From Streptomyces griseus (lineage in GTDB: Bacteria; Actinomycetota; Actinomycetes; Nanopelagicales; Nanopelagicaceae): a stretch of DNA of 64,000 nt. The notes below the pieces were generated by a model. The model searched no databases and had not been told where the DNA came from. It was given only the letters and a program-made list of their open reading frames with translations. The position numbers and the translations under genes were made by a program. The stretch covers positions 1 to 64,000 of the forward strand of contig CAMCYO010000007.1 of NCBI GenBank assembly GCA_945884695.1, given 5' to 3'. Shown one piece after another: positions 54,770-63,612 of the stretch; position 1 is the first letter of the stretch; each line of letters starts with the position of its first letter.

Positions 54770-56077
54770 TTATTTTCCAACCAATGAAGTCCATAGTGCA
54801 TCAAAGCCTGGCAGAGTCTTGGCAGTTGTTGCAATATTTTCAATACGCACGCCGGGGGTAACAAGCCCAAGTACAGCCCCTGTTGTTGCAAGGCGATGAT
54901 CGTCATAGGTTTTGAAATCTCCACCATGAAGTGGCGCAGGAGTGATATGTAAAGCACCTTCGTCTTGAGTTACGTTGCCCCCGAGCGCATTGATCTCGCG
55001 AGTGAGTGCTTCAAGTCGGTCTGTCTCATGCAATCTCAAGTGTGCAATTCCACGCAAGTGTGATGGGGAATCAGCAAGTGCACAAAGGGCCGCGATAGCT
55101 GGCGTTAATTCACCAACATCATGAAGATCAATATCGATACCATGAATTTTTCCGGTGCCGGTAATTGTTAGGCCGCGTGCACCCAAAACTACTGTTGCAC
55201 CCATGTCGGCCAAGATTGTCTTGAGTTGGTCTCCAGGTTGCGTTGTTACTACGGGCCAATCTGAAATCGTGACACTTCCACCGCAGGCCATTGCGATCGA
55301 TAAAAAAGGCGCTGCATTTGATAGGTCGGGTTCAATCACCATTGTTTGTCCGTGCAATTTTGAAGGAAGCACTTTCCACGTATTCTTTTCGGGATTTACT
55401 TCAACTTCTGCTCCAAAATCTTTGAGCATGGCAACTGTCATATCAATATGAGGCATAGAAGGTAGCGCGCTACCAATATGTCGAACAGTAATTCCTTTGC
55501 TTGTCCGCGGAGCTATTAACAAAAGTGCTGAGAGAAATTGACTTGATGCGGAGGCATCAATTTCAATCTCTCCGCCATCAATTTTTCCTTTTCCATGGAT
55601 AACTAACGGAAGTGAGAATTTATTCTGGTGATCGATTTCCACACCCAATTCTTCAAGTGCATGGATTACTGGAGCTAAAGGGCGCTCATAAGAACGAGCA
55701 TCGCCGTCGAATGAAATGGCTCCTTGTGCAAGTGATGCAACAGGTGGAAGAAAACGCATTACTGTGCCAGCATTTCCAACATCAACTAAGGCAGGCCCAA
55801 GTAGAGGATTGGGATTTATATTCCATTGAACATTTGCAAGTTCATTCTCCTCAGTGATTTGAATTCCCATTGCATTGAGGCCGCTTTTCATCAACGTTGT
55901 ATCACGAGAGATAAGCGGGCGAATGAGAGTTGAGGCAGTTGTTGCTAAGGCGCTAAGCACTAAAGCGCGATTGGTCACCGATTTAGATCCCGGAATAACG
56001 ACAGTTGCCTGAATTGGCAATTGTCCGCGAACAGGCGCAGGCCAAAGTTCTACCTGTTCGGAGGAATTACCTGACAT
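54770..56077 (-). CDS. aroA: 3-phosphoshikimate 1-carboxyvinyltransferase (EPSP synthase)
   Basis: 435-residue sixth enzyme of the shikimate pathway, joining shikimate-3-phosphate with PEP. Seen: PGSKSVTNRALVLSALA near residues 29-45, VGNAGTVMRFLPPVASL near residues 95-111 (the LxGNAGTxxR motif), and DHRLATTGAVLGLVTPGV near residues 394-411 (the conserved DHR). The start ATG at 56077 has GGTAATT rather than a strong ribosome-binding site. It heads an operon aroA-rsgA-hisN-copA. It is divergent from the SRAP gene. Confidence 0.95.
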   Translation of the reverse strand: MSGNSSEQVELWPAPVRGQLPIQATVVIPGSKSVTNRALVLSALATTASTLIRPLISRDTTLMKSGLNAMGIQITEENELANVQWNINPNPLLGPALVDVGNAGTVMRFLPPVASLAQGAISFDGDARSYERPLAPVIHALEELGVEIDHQNKFSLPLVIHGKGKIDGGEIEIDASASSQFLSALLLIAPRTSKGITVRHIGSALPSMPHIDMTVAMLKDFGAEVEVNPEKNTWKVLPSKLHGQTMVIEPDLSNAAPFLSIAMACGGSVTISDWPVVTTQPGDQLKTILADMGATVVLGARGLTITGTGKIHGIDIDLHDVGELTPAIAALCALADSPSHLRGIAHLRLHETDRLEALTREINALGGNVTQDEGALHITPAPLHGGDFKTYDDHRLATTGAVLGLVTPGVRIENIATTAKTLPGFDALWTSLVGK

Positions 56078-56139
56078 AGCCTCAGCCTACCGTTGCTCTT
56101 GTACTGCATGTCGCTCAAAATACTTCTAGGCTCTTGCCT

Positions 56140-56865
56140 ATGTGTGGAAGATTTGCGCAATCGAAGTCAATGGCCGAACTCGTAGAAGAGTTTGGCATTA
56201 CCGGGACAACCCCAAATTCACCACTGCCCGCAAATTGGAATATTGCGCCAACTCTTGAAATATATATGGTGAGGCAAACGCCAGTAAATGTAATTGAATT
56301 AACTAGCGCTTCATGGGGGTTGATTGGACACTGGCATAAAGAAGATGCATCCGCGCGGGCGTCGCAGTCTCACACAATTAATGCTCGTCGAGAATCAATT
56401 TTTGAAAAACCCACATTTCGAGATTCTTTTCGAAAATCACGTTGTTTGATTCCCGCCGATGGATACTACGAATGGGCAACGGCCGACGGATCGCACAAAC
56501 CCAAACAACCTTTTTATATTTCTAGAGAAGATAAGAAGTCATTATCATTGGCCGGAATTTGGAGTCAATGGAAATCGCCAACAGGAAAAATTGTTCAAAG
56601 CACTGCAATCATTACGCGCGAAGCAGTTGGATCCCTAGAGTCAATACACCATCGCATGCCTGTGTTGATGCCAGAAGAGAGTTGGCAAGAGTGGCTCGAC
56701 CCAAGCGAACGAGATATCCAGAGACTTATCTCTCTAATGGAATTCACAAATCCTGATGCTGGTTTAATCGCGCACCCAGTCTCAACGGGGGTAAATAAAG
56801 TTGTAAATAATGGAGTCGCAATGACCGAACCAATCGCCCTCGGTGAGCAAGAAACCCTCTTCTAG
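56140..56865 (+). CDS. SOS response-associated peptidase, SRAP/YedK family
   Basis: 241-residue SRAP-domain protein that crosslinks to abasic sites in single-stranded DNA. The start is ATG 56140 because it places Cys at position 2 (MCGRFAQS), the catalytic residue exposed after Met removal; a TTG six bases upstream would bury it. Other conserved features: the NARRES block ([19 protein letters not shown]), [12 protein letters not shown] and HHRMPVLM with the catalytic His. It ends 17 bases before sigR on the same strand. Confidence 0.94.
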   Translation: MCGRFAQSKSMAELVEEFGITGTTPNSPLPANWNIAPTLEIYMVRQTPVNVIELTSASWGLIGHWHKEDASARASQSHTINARRESIFEKPTFRDSFRKSRCLIPADGYYEWATADGSHKPKQPFYISREDKKSLSLAGIWSQWKSPTGKIVQSTAIITREAVGSLESIHHRMPVLMPEESWQEWLDPSERDIQRLISLMEFTNPDAGLIAHPVSTGVNKVVNNGVAMTEPIALGEQETLF

Positions 56866-56882
56866 GGGTAACCTTAAGAGCG

Positions 56883-57479
56883 ATGACAACCACCGACTTA
56901 GTTCATGAGAGCACGCAAGAACGCACAGCGCGTTTCGAGCGAGATGCTTTAGTTTTCACCGATCAGCTTTATTCAGCTGCTATGCGCTACACCAAGAATC
57001 CCCATGATGCTAAAGATTTAGTTCAGGACACATATCTCAAAGCATTCGCATCGTTTCATCAATTTGAACCAGGAACCAATCTCAAAGCTTGGCTATATCG
57101 CGTTCTCACAACGACTTTTATTAATTCTTACCGTAAAGCTCAACGTCAACCACTTCTTGCACATAACGAAATTGAAGATTGGCAATTAGCTGAGTCTGCA
57201 TCACACACGAGTGATCAAGGAAAATCTGCTGAAGTCGAAGCCCTTGAGAATTTGCCCGATAGTGATGTTAAGAAAGCACTCCAAGAAATCCCAGAAGAAT
57301 TTAGGATTGCCGTTTATTTGGCCGACGTTGAGGGTTTCTCATATAAGGAAATTGCAGAAATTGTTGGAGTACCCACCGGAACTGTTATGTCGCGATTGCA
57401 TCGTGGACGCAAGGCACTTCGTATTTTGTTAACCGATTACGCAAGAGAACGCGGATACGGAAAGGGGGAGAGTTCATGA
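56883..57479 (+). CDS. sigR: ECF sigma factor SigR/SigH type (thiol stress)
   Basis: 198-residue extracytoplasmic-function sigma factor. Region 2 spans about residues 25-95 with [31 protein letters not shown]. Region 4 spans about 130-190 with [49 protein letters not shown]. The first residues and the tail ([12 protein letters not shown]) fit the SigR group, which controls the disulfide-stress regulon. The stop overlaps the anti-sigma start (ATGA at 57476), a coupling that keeps the pair in balance. Confidence 0.93.
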   Translation: MTTTDLVHESTQERTARFERDALVFTDQLYSAAMRYTKNPHDAKDLVQDTYLKAFASFHQFEPGTNLKAWLYRVLTTTFINSYRKAQRQPLLAHNEIEDWQLAESASHTSDQGKSAEVEALENLPDSDVKKALQEIPEEFRIAVYLADVEGFSYKEIAEIVGVPTGTVMSRLHRGRKALRILLTDYARERGYGKGESS

Positions 57480-57871
57480 ACTCTGCACAGACATCCCCAG
57501 TAAATTGCATTGAGGTACTCAATGCGGTTATTTTACTTATCGATGGCGAGATCGAGGAAACATCCCAGGTTCAAGCAATTGAAAATCATATTCAAGCTTG
57601 TTTACCATGTCGTTCTGAAATTAATCATGAAAAGCGCATGCATTTGATGCTTCACGAAATGTTGACACGATCATGTTGCGAGAAAGCACCTCAAGAGCTT
57701 CATGAAGAGCTAGCTCAGAAAATTTCTGCGCAGCGCAACTCTTTGGCAGAAGTAATAACCGAGATAACGATGACCGAGATTTCAATACAAATTGATGAGT
57801 ACGGGCAGATAGAGCACCGGGAGATAACTATCGAAAGTACTCAGGAGTACCGCCTTCCTCGAGAAGAGTAA
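57476..57871 (+). CDS. rsrA: Zinc-binding anti-sigma factor RsrA-like
   Basis: 131-residue ZAS-family anti-sigma factor for the preceding sigma factor. The redox-zinc site is clear: C11, H38, C42 and C45 (HIQACLPC), almost the same numbering as Streptomyces RsrA. Oxidation of these cysteines would release zinc and free the sigma factor. After about residue 85 there is an extra beta-rich, Glu/Thr/Ile-rich tail ([15 protein letters not shown]...) that I do not recognise in typical RsrA. ATGA overlap with sigR; two bases before the thioesterase gene. Confidence 0.92.
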   Translation: MNSAQTSPVNCIEVLNAVILLIDGEIEETSQVQAIENHIQACLPCRSEINHEKRMHLMLHEMLTRSCCEKAPQELHEELAQKISAQRNSLAEVITEITMTEISIQIDEYGQIEHREITIESTQEYRLPREE

Positions 57872-57873
57872 CT

Positions 57874-58293
57874 ATGGAGCGAGAAAACGAACTTGTTGGA
57901 GCGGTCGGTTTGTCCGTGATGACAATTCGACCAGGCGATACATCTTTGGCAATTGGTATCGGTGACTTACCCATTGTGGCATCTTCATACTTTGTTAATC
58001 TGATGGAGAGCGCTTCAGTTGCAGCTATCAGTGAATTTCTTGAGGCGGGAGAGACAACTCGGTTATTGAGAATTGAGCTTGATGCCATTGAAGCCGTGGG
58101 AATTGGAACTGAGATTCGTGCAACTGCAAAGTGTTCGGCAGTAAACGGACGCGAGTTAATATTTGAGTGTGATATTTATGATGGAGAAAGGCACATTGCA
58201 CACGCCCTTATGAAAAGAGCGGCAGTGGAACGAGTGACTTTCCTCGCTCGCACCGCCGCGCAGAGTTTTACTTCTGCAAAACCTTTAAACTAG
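57874..58293 (+). CDS. Hot-dog fold thioesterase-like protein (FlK-like)
   Basis: 139-residue single hot-dog domain protein. It resembles the fluoroacetyl-CoA thioesterase (FlK) group: VASSYFVNLMESASVAAISEFL places a glutamate on the central helix, and TRLLRIELDAIEAVGIGTEIRATA forms the beta-sheet core. The acyl substrate is unknown. The ATG is two bases after the rsrA stop, so it is the third gene of the sigR operon and probably under SigR control. It ends six bases from the convergent sodN. Confidence 0.82.
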   Translation: MERENELVGAVGLSVMTIRPGDTSLAIGIGDLPIVASSYFVNLMESASVAAISEFLEAGETTRLLRIELDAIEAVGIGTEIRATAKCSAVNGRELIFECDIYDGERHIAHALMKRAAVERVTFLARTAAQSFTSAKPLN

Positions 58294-58299
58294 TGGTAC

Positions 58300-58686
58300 T
58301 TATTTCTTAGTAGCCCAAAAGATTTCAGCTATTTCATCAATTTTAACCAATAGCTTCTCAGCCACTGCAACATCATTTGTCCCTTTAGTTCCAGCAGCGC
58401 CAGCAAGTTTGGTGGCTTCATTGAACAAACCGTGTAGCTGTGGATGTGCTTCGAAATGATTTGGCTTGAAGTAGTCAGTCCACAGAACCCAAAGATGCTC
58501 TTTAACCATGTTGGACCGCTCTTCTTTGATTGCAACAGCACGTGCCTTAAAATCAGAATCTGCGCTTGCTTGGTATTTTTCCATGCATGCTTTTACAGAT
58601 TGGGCTTCAATTTTTGCTTGTGCTGGATCATAAACGCCACATGGCAGATCGCAGTGGGCGTGAACTGTAATTTTTGGGGTAAACAT
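58300..58686 (-). CDS. sodN: Nickel superoxide dismutase
   Basis: 128-residue precursor of Ni-SOD. The nickel hook HCDLPCGVYDP follows a 10-residue leader MFTPKITVHA. After cleavage before H11, the mature protein has His1, Cys2 and Cys6, the nickel ligands. The remainder is the expected four-helix bundle (VKEHLWVLWTDYFKPNHFEAHPQLHGLFNEA). The start is ATG 58686 because of its GAGGAG ribosome-binding site and family length; the frame is open 102 bases further upstream, but that overlaps sodX. It is divergent from the maturation protease gene sodX. Confidence 0.96.
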   Translation of the reverse strand: MFTPKITVHAHCDLPCGVYDPAQAKIEAQSVKACMEKYQASADSDFKARAVAIKEERSNMVKEHLWVLWTDYFKPNHFEAHPQLHGLFNEATKLAGAAGTKGTNDVAVAEKLLVKIDEIAEIFWATKK

Positions 58687-58693
58687 ATTCTCT

Positions 58694-58701
58694 CCTCGAG
58701 G
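58694..58701. promoter_or_regulatory. Shared palindromic ribosome-binding site of sodN and sodX
   Basis: The palindrome CCTCGAGG provides a purine-rich GAGG on both strands: GAGGAG before the sodN ATG on the minus strand and CGAGGG before the sodX ATG on the plus strand. Only 20 bases separate the two start codons, so there is no room for two ordinary promoters between them. Confidence 0.6.
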
Positions 58702-58706
58702 GCTAG

Positions 58707-59054
58707 ATGCAAGATGTCTTGTTAGATGTGAGACTACCGCTCGTGAGCAAATTTGGCAGGTTGGGTCGGGTGGTTGTTGCTGGCCCATCGATGGAGCCCG
58801 CCTTTATGGATGGGGATTGGTTGCTTGTTCTATGGGGCGCTAGAGCGCGTATTTCCGACGCCGTGGTGATTGAACGTGAAGTTCAACCTGGAGTTTTCCT
58901 CGTTAAGCGCATAATCAAAATTGAAGATGGAAAATATTGGGTCGAAGGAGATAACAAAGTTCACAGTAACGATTCACGCAAATGGGGCAGCATTAACGGG
59001 AAAGAAATTCTAGCCCGAGTGATTTTTCGAATTCGAAAGGGCGCTAGCGAGTGA
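58707..59054 (+). CDS. sodX: Nickel-type superoxide dismutase maturation protease (S26-like)
   Basis: 115-residue serine peptidase of the signal peptidase family that removes the SodN leader. The catalytic serine is Ser28 in VAGPSMEPAF and the lysine is Lys67 in FLVKRIIKIEDGKYWVEGDN. It lacks a membrane anchor, as expected for a cytosolic maturase. The start is ATG 58707 with CGAGGG four bases upstream; GTG codons at 58728 and 58743 are alternatives. Its end overlaps the convergent kgd by 11 bases. Confidence 0.93.
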   Translation: MQDVLLDVRLPLVSKFGRLGRVVVAGPSMEPAFMDGDWLLVLWGARARISDAVVIEREVQPGVFLVKRIIKIEDGKYWVEGDNKVHSNDSRKWGSINGKEILARVIFRIRKGASE

Positions 59055-62000
59055 AAGCTTCCATAAGTAGAGCTTTTTCTTCTTCTTCGTGCACGTAATG
59101 GTTGCCGGTTGCAGGACTTGCAGTTGCACGGCGTGAAACTGGTCGTAATGTACGACCACCAAAGATTTCTAAGGTGTTAATTGCGATGAATGGCCATGGA
59201 CCTTGATTTGCTGGCTCATCTTGTACCCAAAGTAGGTTTGCTTTTGGATGCTTGTTGGCTTCCTCTGTAAGTTCTTTTGCAGGCAGTGGATAGAACTGTT
59301 CAACTCTGACAATGGCGGTACTTTCTTCGCCAAGGCGAGCACGTTCTGCGAGCAAGTCGTAGTAAAGACGACCTGAACAGAAAATAACTCGGGAAGCATT
59401 AGTCACAGTGTTATCAGGAATCACTGGTTGGAAAGTTCCTTGAGTGAAATCTGAAAGAGCAGATGAGGCGGCCCGAAGTCGCAACATTGATTTTGGCGTG
59501 AAGACTATGAGTGGACGTTGTGCTGGATTCTTTGTGTGCCAGCGCAGTAAGTGGAAATAAGAGGCAGGCGTAGAAGGTTGTGCAACCGTCATATTTTGCT
59601 CTGCGCAGAGAGCTAAGTATCTTTCAATGCGAGCAGATGAGTGATCAGGACCTTGGCCTTCATACCCATGAGGTAACAAAAGAACGAGTCCAGAGCGCTG
59701 GCCCCATTTCTGTAACGATGATGAAATAAATTCATCAACAATTGTTTGTGCGCCATTCCCAAAATCACCAAACTGACCTTCCCATAAGACAAGTGCTTCA
59801 GGGCGTGCCACCGAATAGCCGTATTCAAAGCCCATGGCAGCATATTCAGAGAGAAGTGAATCTAGGACAAAGAATTGGTTTGCATCGGAGATCAATGAAC
59901 GCAAAGGTGTCCACTCACTTCCGTTCTCCTTATCAATTATTACTGCGTGACGGTTACTAAATGTTCCGCGCCGAGAATCTTGTCCAGCTAGTCGGATTGG
60001 TTTTCCATCTAGGAGTATCGAACCAAAAGCCAGGGCTTCTCCTGTTGACCAATCGATTGTGGCGTTATCCAGCATTTCTACGCGCTTTGCTAACTGAGGT
60101 AATAGTTTTGGATGAACCGTAAATCCTTCTGGAGTAGAAATTTGAGTTTGAATAATTGCGCGAGCAGTTGCTTCATCAATACTTGTATCTACTGATGCCG
60201 GAGCGAGTGCTTCAGGAATTACTGTAAGAAGTGTGTTCTCTGCTTCCAAATTATGTACAGCAGCGAATACGCCTTCAAGTTGCGCATGATAATCACGCGC
60301 GACTTCTTCAGCTTCTGCGACAGTAATATCTTTTCGTCCAATAAGTGCCTCTGTATAAAGAGTACGGGTTGAACTTTTTGCATCAATCAATTTATACATC
60401 ATTGGTTGAGTAAAACTTGGTTCATCACCTTCATTATGACCACGACGTCGATAACAAATCATGTCGATGACTACGTCCTTATTAAATTTTAGACGATATT
60501 GATAAGCCAAGTGAGCAACGCGAACACATGCTTCTGGATCATCTCCATTAACGTGAAACACTGGAGCTTGAATCATTTTTGCAACATCGGTTGCATATGT
60601 AGATGAACGAGCAGAATGAGGAGAGGTGGTAAATCCAACTTGATTATTAATGATCACATGAACTGTGCCGCCTGTACGATAGCCAGGTAGTTGAGAGAGG
60701 TTAAGAGTTTCTGCAACAACTCCTTGGCCAGCAAAGGCTGCATCTCCATGTACCAGAATCGGCAGAACTGAATACAAATTTCGAACATTTTCCACATCTT
60801 GCTTGGCTCGAACAATGCCTTCAAGGACTGGGTTTACTGCCTCAAGATGAGATGGGTTGGCAGCTAAATAAATTTTTGTACTAGCGCCAGATTCGGCGAT
60901 AAAAGTTCCTTCAGTTCCAAGGTGGTATTTAACATCTCCTGAACCTTGTACCGAGTTTGGTGCGTAGTGGCCTTCGAATTCTTGGAAGATCTGACCGTAG
61001 GATTTGCCTGCAATATTTGCCAAAACATTAAGTCTTCCACGGTGTGACATCGCAAGACAAACTTCTTGGATTCCCGAATCTGCAGCGGCAGAAATCACTG
61101 CATCCAAAAGTGGAATAACAGTTTCTCCACCTTCAAGTGAAAAGCGTTTTTGACCAACAAATTTAGTTTGAAGGAATGCTTCAAATGCTTCTGCGCTGTT
61201 TAGCTTTCGAAGAATACGAAGTTGTTCTTCTCTTGGAACTTTAGGAATGGCAATTTCAAGATGATCCTGCATCCATTGGCGCTCTTTTGGATCTTGCATA
61301 TACATATATTCGATACCAACTGAGCGGCAATACGAATCACGTAAAGTCCCAAGAATTTCGCGCAACTTCATAAATTGCTTGCCACCTATGCCGCCAGTTG
61401 CAAATTCACGGTCTAAATCCCAAAGCGTTAAGCCGTGAGTGACGATATCCAAATCAGGATGTGACCTTTGTTTGTACTCAAGGGGATCAATATCTGCCAA
61501 CAAGTGCCCATTGGTTCGGTAGGCATGTATTAATTGTTGCACGCGAGCAGTTTTATCAATTTCAGCATCATGCACAAATTCAATATCGACGACCCATCGA
61601 ATTGGCTCATAAGGGATATGTACGGATGCAAATATTTCCTCATAAAAATTTTCTTCCCCAAGCATGAGATCATGGATTCTGCGTAGGAAATCTCCAGATT
61701 GCGCACCTTGTATAACGCGGTGGTCGTAAGTGCTAGTAAGAGTTACAACTTTACTGATTGCAAGACGAGCCAAAGTTTCTTCGCTTGCTCCATGGAATTC
61801 TGCTGGGTAATCCATTGCACCAACACCGAGAATCATGGCTTGGCCAGTCACAAGTCGAGGAACTGAGTGCACCGTTCCAATAGTTCCGGGATTAGTCAAT
61901 GACACTGTTGTACCCGCGTAATCCTCGACTGTTAAGGTGCCATTTCGAGCCTTATGCACTGTCTCTTCATATGCTTTCCAAAACTGTGCAAAATCTAATC

Positions 62001-62721
62001 CTTCGCAACCCTTAATTGATGGCACAAGTAGTTGGCGAGTTCCATCAGGCTTACTTAAATCAATGGCAATTCCAAGGTTTATATGTTCAGGATGACCAAC
62101 TGCAGGTTTCCCGTCCAAAGTCGTATAAAAAGAATTCATCTCAGGCATGGCACGCATGGCTTTGATCATTGCGTAGGAGATTAAATGCGTAAAGGAAATC
62201 TTTCCTCCACGAGTGCGTTTAAGATGATTATTGATAACAATTCGATTATCAATAAGTAGTTTTGCTGGAATTACACGCACGCTTGTTGCAGTTGGAACAC
62301 TTAATGAGGCTTCCATACTTTGAACGACTCGAGCAGAAACTCCACGTAAAGGTTCAACACCTGCAGCAGATGGAGTAATTAATACTAGAGCTGGAATATT
62401 TATTGGATCTGCTGGCGTCGGGTTTACCTGTGCAGGCGCATTAGGTTGTTGAACCTGTACTACTGCTACAGGAGTTTCAACTGATTTCTTTGGCTGTGCA
62501 GATTTAGGAATCGGTGGAGTGCCAGATCGTGGGGTCGAAGTAGTTAGCGGTGATCTTGGATTTTTCATTTCAGCAAACAAAGCGATCCACGCGCTATCAA
62601 CGGAGGATGGATCTTGCAGATAGCGCTCATGCATTTCGTCAACGAGCCACTCATTTGCACCAAATTGATCCTTAAATGAAGAATCACCTTGTGCTGGTGG
62701 CGTGAAATTATCTGCCGACAA
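59044..62721 (-). CDS. kgd: Multifunctional 2-oxoglutarate metabolism enzyme (fused E2-E1, Kgd/OdhA type)
   Basis: 1225-residue actinobacterial fusion protein acting as thiamine-dependent 2-oxoglutarate dehydrogenase E1 with a succinyltransferase domain. N-terminal region FGANEWLVDEMHERYLQDPSSVD, then a Pro/Ala/Thr-rich linker (residues 55-120). The E2-like catalytic domain follows (TRGGKISFTHLISYAMIKAM, TYDHRVIQGAQSGDFLRRI with the catalytic His). The E1 domain has SHRGRLNVLANI, HGDAAFAGQGVVAETLNLS, the TPP-binding GDDPEACVRVAHLAYQYR and CYRRRGHNEGDEPSFTQP. No lipoyl domain is present, as expected of the family. It requires separate E2 and E3 for full dehydrogenase activity. The start ATG has GGGAGAG upstream. 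Confidence 0.94.
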   Translation of the reverse strand: MSADNFTPPAQGDSSFKDQFGANEWLVDEMHERYLQDPSSVDSAWIALFAEMKNPRSPLTTSTPRSGTPPIPKSAQPKKSVETPVAVVQVQQPNAPAQVNPTPADPINIPALVLITPSAAGVEPLRGVSARVVQSMEASLSVPTATSVRVIPAKLLIDNRIVINNHLKRTRGGKISFTHLISYAMIKAMRAMPEMNSFYTTLDGKPAVGHPEHINLGIAIDLSKPDGTRQLLVPSIKGCEGLDFAQFWKAYEETVHKARNGTLTVEDYAGTTVSLTNPGTIGTVHSVPRLVTGQAMILGVGAMDYPAEFHGASEETLARLAISKVVTLTSTYDHRVIQGAQSGDFLRRIHDLMLGEENFYEEIFASVHIPYEPIRWVVDIEFVHDAEIDKTARVQQLIHAYRTNGHLLADIDPLEYKQRSHPDLDIVTHGLTLWDLDREFATGGIGGKQFMKLREILGTLRDSYCRSVGIEYMYMQDPKERQWMQDHLEIAIPKVPREEQLRILRKLNSAEAFEAFLQTKFVGQKRFSLEGGETVIPLLDAVISAAADSGIQEVCLAMSHRGRLNVLANIAGKSYGQIFQEFEGHYAPNSVQGSGDVKYHLGTEGTFIAESGASTKIYLAANPSHLEAVNPVLEGIVRAKQDVENVRNLYSVLPILVHGDAAFAGQGVVAETLNLSQLPGYRTGGTVHVIINNQVGFTTSPHSARSSTYATDVAKMIQAPVFHVNGDDPEACVRVAHLAYQYRLKFNKDVVIDMICYRRRGHNEGDEPSFTQPMMYKLIDAKSSTRTLYTEALIGRKDITVAEAEEVARDYHAQLEGVFAAVHNLEAENTLLTVIPEALAPASVDTSIDEATARAIIQTQISTPEGFTVHPKLLPQLAKRVEMLDNATIDWSTGEALAFGSILLDGKPIRLAGQDSRRGTFSNRHAVIIDKENGSEWTPLRSLISDANQFFVLDSLLSEYAAMGFEYGYSVARPEALVLWEGQFGDFGNGAQTIVDEFISSSLQKWGQRSGLVLLLPHGYEGQGPDHSSARIERYLALCAEQNMTVAQPSTPASYFHLLRWHTKNPAQRPLIVFTPKSMLRLRAASSALSDFTQGTFQPVIPDNTVTNASRVIFCSGRLYYDLLAERARLGEESTAIVRVEQFYPLPAKELTEEANKHPKANLLWVQDEPANQGPWPFIAINTLEIFGGRTLRPVSRRATASPATGNHYVHEEEEKALLMEAFTR

Positions 62722-62805
62722 TTGCGCTCTCCCTTTGACTTCGTACCACAGCGATGTGGATGAAGCTCACTAAGCCTACCGACTTGCCTCTAGCGGACAG
62801 AAGCC

Positions 62806-62823
62806 AAAAAAGGGATTTTTCCC
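62806..62823 (-). terminator. Weak terminator after the hemolysin III gene
   Basis: On the minus strand GGGA-AAAA-TCCC is followed directly by TTTTTT (62811-62806). The stem is only four pairs, but the T-run is complete. It lies about 55 bases after the stop of the hemolysin III-family gene. The rest of the 155-base gap to kgd shows nothing else I can assign. Confidence 0.4.
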
Positions 62824-62876
62824 GGCGAGATTGAACACATTTGACGCGCAAACCAGGGCCGATACCTTGGCAGAGG

Positions 62877-63533
62877 CTATTTGCGGTAAATGGCGATTGA
62901 AATTGCGATGTATTGCGAGACCCATGCCGCAATCACAAAAATATGGAAAAGCTCGTGGAACCCAAAGTAACGAGCATTTTTTCCAGGAAATTTGAGTGCG
63001 TAAAAGATTGCACCAACTGAATAGAAGAGTCCGCCAATGAGGATTGGAATCAAAATCCAAAGCCCCCCTGCACGATATAAGGCTGGAGTGTAAATAACAG
63101 CAACCCATCCGAGAATTAAGTAATTGGCAACATATAACCAACGAGGCGCCGTAAGCCAGAAAACACGGACAGCTACGCCAATGATTGCACCAACCCAAAC
63201 AACGGAAAGAAGAATTGTTCTGTCACGACCCTCTAACAGAGCAACAGCGAAAGGTGTGTATGAGCCGGCAATGAGTAAATTGATATTTGCGTGATCTAAC
63301 CGCCGCCAAATTTTTTTTCGCGAAGGCGACCAGGGCACTCTATGGTAAATAGCAGAAACGCTAAATAAGGCAATCGCGGTGAGCGAATACAAAGCTACTG
63401 CAAATTTCAAAGAGTTCTGACTAAGAATAAATAAGACTAGGGATGCAATAAAGACAACTGGTGTCGCACCAAGATGAAACCAGCCCCGCAATTTTGGAGG
63501 CACAACTACAAGGGGTTCAATTTTTGCCTTCAT
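62877..63533 (-). CDS. Hemolysin III / TrhA-family membrane protein
   Basis: 218-residue seven-helix protein of the hemolysin III / PAQR-like family (YqfA, TrhA). Conserved polar residues within helices are visible: SAIYHRVPW with the Ser and His, RRLDHANINLLIAGSYTPFAV with Asp and His, and GFHELFHIFVIAAW with the His pair at the end, forming the probable zinc site. It is linked with membrane fatty-acid homeostasis in other bacteria. A monocistronic minus-strand gene between metY and kgd. The start ATG at 63533 lies close to AAGTTATG, with no strong ribosome-binding site. Confidence 0.9.
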   Translation of the reverse strand: MKAKIEPLVVVPPKLRGWFHLGATPVVFIASLVLFILSQNSLKFAVALYSLTAIALFSVSAIYHRVPWSPSRKKIWRRLDHANINLLIAGSYTPFAVALLEGRDRTILLSVVWVGAIIGVAVRVFWLTAPRWLYVANYLILGWVAVIYTPALYRAGGLWILIPILIGGLFYSVGAIFYALKFPGKNARYFGFHELFHIFVIAAWVSQYIAISIAIYRK

Positions 63534-63561
63534 AACTTCAAACTCTACGCCTCAAATCAAT

Positions 63562-63597
63562 AAAATAGGTCACCGCGCTGGCGCGGTGACCTATTTT
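63562..63597. terminator. 17-base perfect inverted repeat (bidirectional terminator)
   Basis: AAAATAGGTCACCGCGC (63562-63578) is the exact reverse complement of 63581-63597, with a two-base centre (TG). The A- and T-runs at the ends make it a terminator in either direction. It lies between metY and the hemolysin III gene, both minus strand, and would end the metY transcript. Confidence 0.9.
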
Positions 63598-63612
63598 GAC
63601 CCTGGGTCAAAA

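Noticed and set aside
54762..54957. N-terminal extension of RsgA by 66 residues
   Set aside because: The extension lies within aroA on the same strand and does not resemble RsgA; MARQFDESD is the usual family start.
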